In this document: positions 37,218-49,500 of the stretch, piece by piece
Layout: each line of letters begins with the position of its first letter
How positions within the stretch are numbered: position 1 is the stretch's first letter
From: Streptomyces sp. NBC_00525
Lineage (GTDB): Bacteria; Actinomycetota; Actinomycetes; Streptomycetales; Streptomycetaceae
Direction of reading: 5' to 3'
DNA: 64,000 nt
Assembly: GCF_036346595.1 (NCBI RefSeq)
Contig: NZ_CP107834.1
Location: 5,456,001-5,520,000, forward strand
Program-made: the position numbers and the translations under genes
Notes under the pieces: model-generated
Told to the model about the DNA's origin: nothing
The model's input: the letters and a program-made list of their open reading frames with translations, nothing else
Databases searched by the model: none

Positions 37218-37222
37218 ACCGC

Positions 37223-38752
37223 TCAGATGTCCCGGAAGATTTCGATCTGGGCGCCCACCGAGTTCAGGCGTTCCGCCAGTTCCTCGTAGCCGCGGTTGAT
37301 CACGTACACGTTGCGCAGCACCGACGTGCCCTCCGCCGCCATCATCGCGAGGAGGACGACCACCGCCGGGCGCAGGGCCGGGGGGCACATCATTTCGGCG
37401 GCGCGCCAGCGGGTGGGGCCCTCGACCAGGACGCGGTGGGGGTCCAGGAGCTGGAGGCGGCCGCCGAGGCGGTTCAGGTCCGTGAGGTAGATGGCGCGGT
37501 TGTCGTAGACCCAGTCGTGGATCAGGGTCTGGCCGTGGGCCGAGGCCGCGATCGCCGCGAAGAAGGGCACGTTGTCGATGTTGAGGCCGGGGAACGGCAT
37601 CGGGTGGATCTTGTCGATCGGCGCCTCCAGTTTGGAGGGCCGGACCGTCAGGTCGACCAGCCGGGTGCGGCCGTTGTCGGCGGCGTACTCCGCGGTGCGG
37701 TCGCAGTCGACGCCCATCTCCTCCAGGACCGCGAGCTCGATCTCCAGGAACTCGATGGGCACCCGGCGGATCGTCAGCTCGGACTCCGTGACGACGGCGG
37801 CGGCGAGCAGGCTCATCGCCTCGACCGGGTCCTCGGAGGGCGAGTAGTCCACGTCCACGTCGATGGAGGGGACGCCGTGCACCGTGAGGGTGGTGGTGCC
37901 GATGCCGTCCACGCGTACGCCCAGCGCCTCCAGGAAGAAGCAGAGGTCCTGGACCATGTAGTTGGAGGAGGCGTTCCGGATGACCGTCGTGCCGTCGTGG
38001 CGGGCGGCGGCCAGCAGGGCGTTCTCGGTCACGGTGTCGCCGCGCTCGGTCAGCACGATGGGGCGGCCGGGCGTGACGGAGTGGTCCACGCGGGCGTGGT
38101 AGATGCCCTCGGTGGCGGCGATGTCCAGGCCGAAGCGGCGCAGCGCGATCATGTGCGGCTCGATCGTGCGCGTACCGAGGTCGCAGCCGCCCGCGTAGGG
38201 CAGCTTGAAGGCGTCCATGCGGTGCAGCAGCGGGCCGAGGAACATGATGATGGAGCGGGTGCGGCGGGCGGCGTCCGCGTCCATGGCGTCCATGTCCAGC
38301 TTGGCCGGCGGGACGATCTCCAGGTCGGTGCCGTCGTTGATCCAGCGGGCGCGTACACCGATGGAGTTGAGCACTTCGAGGAGGCGGTAGACCTCCTCGA
38401 TGCGCGCGACCCGGCGCAACACCGTACGCCCCTTGTTGAGCAGCGACGCGCACAGCAGCGCCACGCAGGCGTTCTTGCTGGTCTTGACGTCGATGGCGCC
38501 GGAGAGCCGGCGGCCGCCGACGACGCGCAGATGCATCGGGCCGGCGTAGCCGAGCGAGACGATTTCGCTGTCCAGCGCTTCACCGATACGGGCGATCATC
38601 TCAAGGCTGATGTTTTGGTTGCCGCGCTCGATGCGGTTCACTGCGCTCTGGCTGGTTCCGAGCGCTTCGGCCAGCTGGCTCTGTGTCCAGCCCCGGTGCT
38701 GACGGGCGTCACGGATGAGCTTGCCGATACGTACGAGGTAGTCATCTGACAT
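37223..38752 (-). CDS. murA: XRE-type HTH fused to MurA-like UDP-GlcNAc 1-carboxyvinyltransferase
   Basis: 509 residues. Residues 1-70 are a Cro/C1-type helix-turn-helix (GWTQSQLAEALGTSQSAVNRIERG). From about 75 to the end it is an EPSP-synthase-like fold with MurA features: SKNA (substrate Lys), and AGGCDLGTR with the Cys equivalent to E. coli Cys115. A canonical MurA is about 420 residues, so the extra length is the DNA-binding domain. Reaction of the family: enolpyruvyl transfer from PEP to UDP-GlcNAc, the first committed step of peptidoglycan synthesis. The fusion could act as a metabolite-sensing regulator instead of, or besides, an enzyme. The gene is divergent from acnA, as in S. coelicolor SCO5998/SCO5999. 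A palindrome ATCTC-N6-GAGAT starts 12 bp upstream of its ATG and recurs before acnA, suggesting autoregulation or co-regulation. Confidence 0.9.
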   Translation of the reverse strand: MSDDYLVRIGKLIRDARQHRGWTQSQLAEALGTSQSAVNRIERGNQNISLEMIARIGEALDSEIVSLGYAGPMHLRVVGGRRLSGAIDVKTSKNACVALLCASLLNKGRTVLRRVARIEEVYRLLEVLNSIGVRARWINDGTDLEIVPPAKLDMDAMDADAARRTRSIIMFLGPLLHRMDAFKLPYAGGCDLGTRTIEPHMIALRRFGLDIAATEGIYHARVDHSVTPGRPIVLTERGDTVTENALLAAARHDGTTVIRNASSNYMVQDLCFFLEALGVRVDGIGTTTLTVHGVPSIDVDVDYSPSEDPVEAMSLLAAAVVTESELTIRRVPIEFLEIELAVLEEMGVDCDRTAEYAADNGRTRLVDLTVRPSKLEAPIDKIHPMPFPGLNIDNVPFFAAIAASAHGQTLIHDWVYDNRAIYLTDLNRLGGRLQLLDPHRVLVEGPTRWRAAEMMCPPALRPAVVVLLAMMAAEGTSVLRNVYVINRGYEELAERLNSVGAQIEIFRDI

Positions 38753-38763
38753 GTCGGCAGGCT

Positions 38764-38779
38764 ATCTCAGATATGAGAT
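38764..38779. promoter_or_regulatory. Palindromic operator candidate upstream of murA-like gene
   Basis: ATCTCAGATATGAGAT, 6-bp arms around GATA, 12 bp upstream of the murA-like ATG. It has the same outer arms and total length (ATCTC-N6-GAGAT, 16 bp) as the site at 38948-38963. The binding protein is unknown; the XRE domain of the adjacent protein is the obvious candidate. Confidence 0.55.
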
Positions 38780-38917
38780 GGCACCCGTACGGGGGTGTGC
38801 TGTTCGGGTGAGAGTGGTGTGCCGGGTGCGGCGGAGGAGGACCGGCGGGGTGGGGTCGGGGCGCGCATTCGGGGTACCCGGACCGGGTGGGTGCGCGGCG
38901 CACCAGGGCGCCCGGAC

Positions 38918-38946
38918 ATGACCCGTCAGCGGTCATGTACTAGAGT
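38918..38946 (+). promoter_or_regulatory. Candidate promoter for acnA
   Basis: ATGACC (38918-38923) is 17 bp from TAGAGT (38941-38946). The -10 fits the streptomycete vegetative TAGRRT pattern and the -35 shares TGAC. Predicted transcription start is near 38953, inside the palindrome at 38948-38963. Inferred by eye only. Confidence 0.4.
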
Positions 38947-38964
38947 TATCTCGACATCGAGATA
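38947..38964. promoter_or_regulatory. Palindromic operator candidate upstream of acnA
   Basis: TATCTCGACATCGAGATA, a perfect palindrome with 8-bp arms around CA. It lies about 155 bp upstream of the acnA start, at the likely transcription start, where a bound repressor would block initiation. It shares ATCTC-N6-GAGAT with 38764-38779. Confidence 0.55.
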
Positions 38965-39006
38965 TATGCCGAAGGCGCACAGCGGGCACCGTTCGGTAAG
39001 GGTTAC

Positions 39007-39026
39007 CTAACTAAGCCTTACCTTAG
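39007..39026. promoter_or_regulatory. Iron-box-like sequence (DtxR/DmdR type)
   Basis: CTAACTAAGCCTTACCTTAG; its reverse complement resembles the DtxR-family consensus (TTAGGTTAGSCTAACCT), matching roughly 13 of 19 positions by eye. It sits 94 bp before the acnA start, between the likely promoter and the gene. Iron control of a 4Fe-4S aconitase would be sensible, but the match is imperfect. Confidence 0.35.
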
Positions 39027-41834
<2,808 letters not shown>

Positions 41835-41850
41835 CCGGACCCGAACGAGC

Positions 41851-41884
41851 GCCCTCCCTCCGCGCCCCGTGCGCGGGGGAGGGC
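41851..41884. terminator. GC-rich hairpin after acnA
   Basis: GCCCTCCC (41851-41858) pairs with GGGAGGGC (41877-41884), 17 bp after the acnA stop. No U-tract of its own; it precedes a stronger terminator. Confidence 0.6.
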
Positions 41885-41897
41885 ACCGCGACAGAAG

Positions 41898-41930
41898 AAC
41901 CCCGTACCTGGCATCAGGTGCGGGGTTTTT
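41898..41930 (+). terminator. Intrinsic terminator with T-tract
   Basis: AACCCCGTACCTG (41898-41910) pairs with CAGGTGCGGGGTT (41915-41927) around GCAT, with one wobble pair, and runs directly into TTTTT ending at 41930. Textbook rho-independent terminator for acnA; the A-rich flank upstream could also serve the other strand. Confidence 0.9.
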
Positions 41931-42124
41931 CCGTCGCGATTCTCCGCAAGCGCTTCGACGGCCCGTGCGTTCCGTCGCGTCACCGAGTGGACGTCTCCGG
42001 TTTCGGGTCAATGCGAATGGAGGGGATTGTGTGATGGCCGCGTGAAGCCTAGCCTGGCGCTGCTCGACCGACGCCCGTCATCGCTCAACTGGCCTTACCC
42101 GGCTGCGAGTTTGTGGAGAAGTAC

Positions 42125-43450
42125 GTGGGGGAGCAGCAATCCGCACCGGAGGTCACGAGCCTTCGACCGGAGGGAGCACGAGGGTCTTCGCTGACCCTGG
42201 TGGTCGCACAGGCGACCACCTCCCTCGGCACCGCGGTCACCGGTTTCGGCATGAACGTCTGGGTCTTCGAGGAAACGGGGTCCTTCACACTCTTCGCCAC
42301 ACTCGCCGTCGTGGCCGCACTGCCCGCGTTACTGCTGGCCCCGGTAGCGGGAGTGGTCGTGGACCGCTACGACCGGCGGTTGGTCCTCCTGGGCTGCCAG
42401 GCCGCCGGCGGGGTCATGCTCGCCGCCACCCTCATCGCCGCGGTCACCGACAGCCTCAGCCCGCCCCTGGTGGGCGTCCTGTGGGCGGTGATGAGCACGG
42501 TCGGGGCGTTCTCCTGGCCCGCCGTGAGCGCGAGCATCACCGTGCTGAGCAGCCCGGAGCAGCGCCCGCGCGTCAACGGCCTCGCGGAGACGCTGATGGG
42601 CACGGTCACCGTGGGCTCCCCGGTGCTCGGCGCGGCCCTGTACCGGTTGATCGGGATCGAGGGCATCGCGGCCTTCGACCTGGTCTCCTACCTCGCCTGC
42701 CTGGTCCTGATCGCGTACATGAGGTTCCCGGCGGCGCGCGAGGACACCGGTCCGGGACGGGCCGCGGGCGGCGGACCCCGGTTCGGTGACGATCTGCGCG
42801 AGGCGTGGCGGTTCCTGTCCGGCCGCCGGGACCTGCTCCGCCTGCTGTTCTTCTTCGTGCTGGTCAACGTCGGGCTCTCGATGTTCACCGTGCTCTACTC
42901 GCCCTACGTGCTCTCCTTCACCTCCATCGGGGTGCTCGGCGTGCTGCTCTCGCTGGGCGGCGCCGGCACGATCGTGGCGGGCATCGTGTACTCCGCGACG
43001 GGGGGACCGGCCGCCAAGCACGTCGGCGTGCTCGCCGGGGCCCTGCTGGCCGGCCTGAGCATGGCGGCGCTCGGCCTGTTGCGCGAGCCGTACGTGCTGT
43101 ACGCGGTCGCCTTCCTCTACGGCACCTCCGTGCCCCTGCTGAACGCGTCCAGCCAGACCATCTGGCAGGCCAACGTCCCGCCGGCGCTGCAGGGCCGGGT
43201 GTTCAGCCTGCGCCGCATGCTCGCCTGGAGCATGGCGCCGGTCTCCATGGTGGCGTCCATCCCGCTGGCGGAACGGTTCGCCGCACCACTCGTGCGGGAA
43301 GGACGCCCCGCCGCCGGGATCTGGGGGACCGGCATGGCCGGGGCCCTCGGCCTCACCGCCACCCTGTGCGGACTGCTGTGCCTGCTCGTCGTCGTCCTCG
43401 CCCAGGCGACCGGCGGGCTGCGGACCGAGGGCGAACCACCGGTCGACTGA
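42125..43450 (+). CDS. MFS efflux transporter of the second NRPS cluster
   Basis: 441 residues from GTG 42125, preceded by GGAGAAG; GTG 42113 is an in-frame alternative. It has about 12 hydrophobic segments, the MFS motif after helix 2 (GVVVDRYDRRLVLL), and a central hydrophilic loop around residues 195-225 (AAREDTGPGRAAGG...), typical of drug or macrolide-efflux-like MFS proteins. Located in the cytoplasmic membrane and driven by the proton gradient. It starts 195 bp after the acnA terminator and ends 77 bp before the giant NRPS on the same strand, so it is probably the first gene of that operon and exports its product. The substrate is inferred from context only. Confidence 0.88.
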   Translation: MGEQQSAPEVTSLRPEGARGSSLTLVVAQATTSLGTAVTGFGMNVWVFEETGSFTLFATLAVVAALPALLLAPVAGVVVDRYDRRLVLLGCQAAGGVMLAATLIAAVTDSLSPPLVGVLWAVMSTVGAFSWPAVSASITVLSSPEQRPRVNGLAETLMGTVTVGSPVLGAALYRLIGIEGIAAFDLVSYLACLVLIAYMRFPAAREDTGPGRAAGGGPRFGDDLREAWRFLSGRRDLLRLLFFFVLVNVGLSMFTVLYSPYVLSFTSIGVLGVLLSLGGAGTIVAGIVYSATGGPAAKHVGVLAGALLAGLSMAALGLLREPYVLYAVAFLYGTSVPLLNASSQTIWQANVPPALQGRVFSLRRMLAWSMAPVSMVASIPLAERFAAPLVREGRPAAGIWGTGMAGALGLTATLCGLLCLLVVVLAQATGGLRTEGEPPVD

Positions 43451-43527
43451 CCCGCGGCCGCCGCTCTCCCTCTTCTCCTCCTCACCTCCTCCTCGACGCA
43501 CCTACTCGACGAATCCGAGGCACTGTC

Positions 43528-46500
43528 ATGGATCAGTCACACCTTGCTGCCCTCACCGCGGAGGAGCGGGCCCGCCTCCTGCGACGGGCCCGGGCCGCCG
43601 GGGTTGCCAGGACCGCGGGCCCGGCCCCGCTCGGGCCGCGCGAGGGCACCGGGCCGGTGCCGCTCTCGGCCGCCCAGGAACGCATGTGGTTCCTGTGCCG
43701 GCTCGACGAGGAAGGCGCGGCCGCCTACCAGGTGTCCTCCGCCGTACGCCTGCGGGGCGAGGCCGACCTGCCCGCCCTGCGCCGCGCCCTGGACGCCCTG
43801 GTGGCCCGCCACGAAGCGCTGCGCACCACGTTCCGCGAGACGCCGGACGGCGAACCGGTGCAGCACATCGCCGAGTCCGGAACCCTGGAACTGGAGGTGG
43901 ACGCTTCCGGCGACCTGCCGGCGGCTCTGGGCCGGGCCCGCTCCCACCGCTTCCGGCTGGACAGGGGGCCGCTGATCCGCGGGGTGCTGGTCCAGGGCGG
44001 TGCCGGGGGACGTGACGGGGCCGAAGGCCGGGACGGCTCCTCCGGGACGCTGATCCTGACGATGCATCACATCATCTCGGACGGCTGGTCGCTGGACCTG
44101 CTCCTGCGCGAACTCGGCGCCCTGTACGGGGCGTTCCGCAAGGGCGAGCCCGATCCGCTGCCCCCGCCGCCCCTCCAGTACGGCGACTACGCGGTGTGGC
44201 AGCGCCGCCGGCTCACGGGTGAACGCCTCCGGAAACAGGAGGAGTTCTGGCGCGAACGACTTACGGGGGCGCCCGCCCTGTGCGAGGTCCCCACCGACCG
44301 CCCGCGCCCCGACCGCCAGGACCACGCCGGCGGCACCGTCCCCTGCCGACTGGAGCCCGACCTCGCCGCGCGCCTCAGAGACCTCGCCCGGCGCCACGAC
44401 ACCACCCTCTTCGTCACCCTGCTCGCCGCCTGGGCCGCCGTACTCGCCCGGATCTCCGGTGAGGACGAGGTCGTCGTCGGCACCCCCACCGCCAACCGCG
44501 CCCAGGCCGGCACCGACGACGTGGTCGGGCTCTTCGTCAACACCCTCGCCCTGCGCCTGGACACCTCGGGGACGCCCACCGTGGCGGAGTGGCTGCGCCG
44601 GGTGAAGGAGGCCACCACCGCCGCACTGGCGCACCAGGACCTGCCCTTCGAACGGGTCGTGGACCTCGTGCACCCGGCGCGGAGCCTGGCGCACAGCCCG
44701 CTGTTCCAGATGTTCTTCGCCTGGCAGGACGCCCGAGAGCGGACCCTCGACGTACCGGGCCTGGCGCCCGTCGCCCTGCCCCCGGACCCGAGCGTGTCCG
44801 CCAAGTTCGACCTGATGCTGAAGCTGTCCGACGCCGGGGACCGCATCGAGGGCGGCATCGAGTACGCCAAGGCCCTGTTCGACCATGACACCGTGGAACG
44901 GTATGCGGGGCACTGGCACACCCTGCTCCGGGGAATGGCCGACGGGGACGGCGTCCGCCTCGACGCGCTGGCGCTGACCACGCCCGCCGAACAGGCCCAG
45001 ATCCTCGACGACTTCAACGCCACCGCCGCCCCCCTCCCGGAAACCTGCGCCCATCACGTCTTCGAGGCCCACGCCACCGCCACCCCCGAAGCCATCGCCC
45101 TCGTCCACCAGGACACGGAGCTGACGTACGCCCAACTCGACGCACGAGCCGCGCGGTTGGCGCAAAGGCTGCGCGCGGCGGGCGTGGGTCCGGGCGACCG
45201 GGTGGCCATCTTCCTGGAACGCGGCCCGGACATGGTCGTGTCCGTCCTCGCCGTCCTCAAGTCCGGCGGCGCCTACGTACCGCTGGACCCGGGCTATCCG
45301 GAGCATCGGCTCGCGTACATGCTGGCCGACAGCGCGCCGGTGGCCGTACTCACCGGGCCCACGCCATGCGCCCTCCTCGACGGCCGCACCACCATCGATG
45401 TCACGGCGGCGACCATCGACACCGCCCCCGGAGCCGGTGCCACGGCGACAGCCGACGACCCCGCCCCCGGTGGCGCCACCGCCCCGCGCCCGTCCGTCGC
45501 CTCCGAGCCCGACGACACCGCCTACGTCATCTACACCTCCGGCTCCACCGGCGACCCCAAGGGCGTGATGGTCACCCATCGCGGCATGGTCAACCTCGCC
45601 ACCTGGCAGCGCTCCGCCTTCGGCCTCGACCGGCCACGACGCATCGCGCAACTCTTCTCCTACAGCTTCGACGGCGCGGTCGGCGAGACGGTGATGGCCC
45701 TCCTCAACGGCGGCACCCTCGTCATGCTCGACCCCGCGGACATCGAACCCACCCGCCTGGTGGCCGCCCTCAACCGGCACCGGATCAACGTCGTCGTGTC
45801 CGTACCCTCGCTGCTGCGTCAGGTCGACGCGTCCCGGCTCACCGGCGGCCGCGACCTCATCGTGGTCTCGGTGGGCGAGGCGTGCACCAAGGAACTCGCC
45901 GCACACTGGTCCGCCCACGTGCGCTTCATGAACGGCTACGGCCCCACCGAGTACACGGTCTACTCCCACCTGTGGGAGGCCGAGCCCGGAGCCGTCACCG
46001 CCCACGAACGCATGCCCATCGGCACAGCCGTCCACAACACCCACACATATGTGCTGGACCGCGCCGGAAACATCCAGCCCATCGGAGTCGCGGGACACAT
46101 CCACCTCAGCGGCAGCGGCATCGCACGCGGCTATCTGGGCCGGCCGGCCGACACCGCCGGCCGGTTCGTGCCCAACCCGTTCGCCCTGCGGAAGGCCGTC
46201 GACGACCGGGGGCCGCTGCGCCTGGAGTCCGCCCTCGCCGCGATCGAGCGGTTCGCCGCCCGCCACGAGGGCGCCCGCCCGGTCACCACCACCCACCCCG
46301 TACTGGCGCCCGCAGAAATCCTCGACCGCGTCCGCGGCCTGGACGATGATCTGCTCGATACCACCCGCCGCTTCCTCGACCGCAACGCCGACGACCGGGC
46401 CGCGCACGCGGGCTTCTGCCGCTACTTCCTCGAAGGGGAGAACGCCGCGTACCAGGCCGCCGGACTGGACGAGCACGTGCTGCGCACCCTGCTCGGCGAC

Positions 46501-49500
46501 CTCGGCGGACTCACCGGCGTGGAACTCGGCTGCGGCAACGGGGAGGTCCTGCGCACGCTGGCCGCCGCCGGCGCCAAGGCGGTCGGCATCGACCTCAGCC
46601 CCTTCTTCGTCCAGGCACTGCGCCGCGACGGCCTCGACGCCCGTCACGCCCAGGCCGACGTCGAACCCGCCCGGATGGCCGAGGAGTTCGGCATAGCCGA
46701 GGGGTCGCTCGACTTCGCCCTCTCCACCATGGTCCTCGACCGCACACACCACCCCCGCCATCTGCTCGCCAACATGATGGCCGTCCTGCGGCCGGGCGGC
46801 CGGTTCGCCCTGCAGACGATCCTGCCGGTCGTCCCCCTCGACGACGGCGAGGTCAGCGACCCCCTCGTCTACACCGATGACGCGCACCGGATCGCCCCCG
46901 GCCGTGACGCCGCCGAGGACCGGCTCGCCCTGATCGCGGAGCTACGGGCGCTGGGCGCCACCGGCATCACCCTGCGCACCCTGCCCTACATCGTCGCCAG
47001 CAGCGACGGCGTCCAGCGCTACGAGCTGTACAGCTTCAGCGGCGTACGCGGCCGTGTCGGCGCCGCCGAACGCGCCTACGACCTCATGTACCGCACCGGT
47101 GACATCGGCCGCCGGCTCCCCGACGGCAACCTGGACTTCCTCGGCCGCGACGACTTCCAGGTCAAGGTCCGCGGCTTCCGGGTGGAGCCCGCGGAGATCG
47201 AGAGACGCCTCACCGCGCACCCCGGCGTCCGGCAGGCGGCCGTCGTCGCCGACGGCGAACGGCTCCTCGCCTACGTCGTATCGGCCGAAACCCCCGACAC
47301 CCTGCGCGCCCACGCCGCCGCGGCCCTGCCCGAACACATGGTGCCCGCCGCCTACGTGGCCGTCCCCGAACTGCCCCTGACCCCCAACGGCAAGCTCGAC
47401 CGTGCCGCCCTGCCCGAACCCGACGCCTCCGCCCACGCCCGCAGCGCCTACACCGCCCCGCGCGGCGAGATCGAGGAGCACGTCGCCGCCGTCTGGAGCG
47501 ATCTTCTGGGCGTCGAACGCGTCGGCCGCCGGGACGGGTTCTTCGCCCTCGGCGGCCACTCCCTGGTCGGCGTCCGCGTGGTGGCCCGGCTGCGCGAGGC
47601 GCTCGGTGTGGAGGTCCCGCTCGGCGCCGTCTTCGCGGCACCGACCCTCGCCGCCTTCGCTCGGTCCGTCGCCGCCGCCCCGCCGGTCACGCTGCCGCCG
47701 CTCGAACCGGCGCCCCCGGGCACCGCACCCGTCGTCTCGGCCGCACAACGCCGACTGTGGCTGCTGAGCGGCTGGGAGTCCGGCGGCCACGCCTACCACA
47801 TCCGCTGGTCGGCACGGCTCGACGGCCCGCTCGACGCGCCCGCCCTGCGCCGGGCCCTCGACCGCATCCTGGAACGGCACACGGCCCTGCGCACCACATT
47901 CCAGGACGACGACGGCACACCCGTCGCACGGATCGGCGGCGCCGGCTTCACCTGGACCGCGCCGGAGAGCGTGGACGACCCCTTCGACCTGGCGACAGGA
48001 CCGCTGATCCGGGGCAGCCTCGTCCAGGACGGCGACGACTCCCACACGCTCGTGCTGGTGCTGCACCACATCGTCGCGGACGGTCTGTCCCTGCGTATCC
48101 TCGTCCGCGAACTCGGCGCCCTCTACACCGCGTTCAGCCGGGGCGAACCCGACCCGCTGCCGCTGCCGCCCGTCCAGTACACCGACTACGCACACTGGCA
48201 GCAGGAGCGGCTCGCCGGAGCCGGACACGCCGCCCAGGCACGCTACTGGCGCACCGCCCTCGCCGGGGCACCCGCCCTGTGCGACCTGCCCACCGACCGG
48301 TCGCGACCCGCGCGACCCGACTACGCCGGCGGCCTCGTCGATCTCACCCTCGCCCCCCGACTGGCGGCACGCGTACGGGAGTTCAGCGCACGCCACGGCG
48401 TCACCCCGTTCACCACCCTGCTGGCCTCCTGGGCCGCCACCCTGACCCGGCTGTCCGGGCAGACCGAGGTCGTCATCGGCACACCCGTCGCCGGCCGTGA
48501 CGACGCCCGCACCGAAGACCTCATCGGCTTCTTCGTCAACATGCTCCCGCTGCGGCTGGACACCTCCACCACCCCCACCCTCGGCGACTGGCTGAACCAC
48601 GTACGCGACCGTGTCGTCGCGGCCCAGACCCATCAGGACCTGCCCTTCGACCGGATCGTGGACGCGGTCGGGCCCGCCCGCTCCGCCGACCGGCACCCGC
48701 TGTTCCAGACCGGCTTCACCTGGCAGCACGAACCCGAGGAACCCCTCATCCTGCCCGGCGTCCAGGTACGCCCCGGACCCGCACCCCGCCACACCACCTC
48801 CCGCTTCGACCTCACCCTCGCCCTCACCGAGACCGCCGACGGCCGGATCAGGGGTGCGGCCGAGTACGCCACCGCCCTGTTCGACGCGGCCACCGTGCGC
48901 CGCTTCACCGACTGCTGGCTCACCCTGCTCGACGCCATGACCGGACAGGACGCGCACACCGAACTCGCGGCGCTGCCCCTCCTCGGACCGGACGCCGCCG
49001 AGATCGAGACCGAGGGCGCGACCCTCCCGCATCCCGCCGACACCCGACGCGTGGACCGGCTCGTGGACGCGTGGATCGCCCGCACGCCCGACGCCACCGC
49101 CCTGGTGCACGGCGACCGCGTACTCAGCTACGCGGACCTGGGCGAACTGGCCTCCCGGCATGCCGAAGCCCTGCGCGCCCACGGGATCGGTCCGGGGGAC
49201 CGGGTCGCACTCGTCCTGCCCCGCTCGGCGGAACTGGTCGCCCTCCAGCTCGCCGTGCTGCGCGTGGGCGCGGTGTTCGTGCCGGGGGACCCCGCGCATC
49301 CGCAGGCCCGCCGTGACTTCATGGTCGCGGACAGCGGGGCGAAACTGCTGGTCACCGAGGACGGCTGGACCGCCACCGGCGCCCCGGACACGCCGCCCGT
49401 GCCCGGCGCGGCGTACATCATGTACACCTCCGGCTCCACCGGCACGCCCAAGGGTGTGATCGCCCCGCACTCCGGCATCATCCGCCTCGCCCTCCCCGGC

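Noticed and set aside
36845..37222. T-box riboswitch upstream of valS
   Set aside because: I searched both strands by eye for the GGTGGnACCGCG-type antiterminator core and did not find it.
42805..43527. In-frame extension of the four-module NRPS upstream of 43528
   Set aside because: It overlaps the MFS gene in another frame, is Arg/Pro/Ala-rich noise and has no NRPS similarity; ATG 43528 gives a normal N-terminus.
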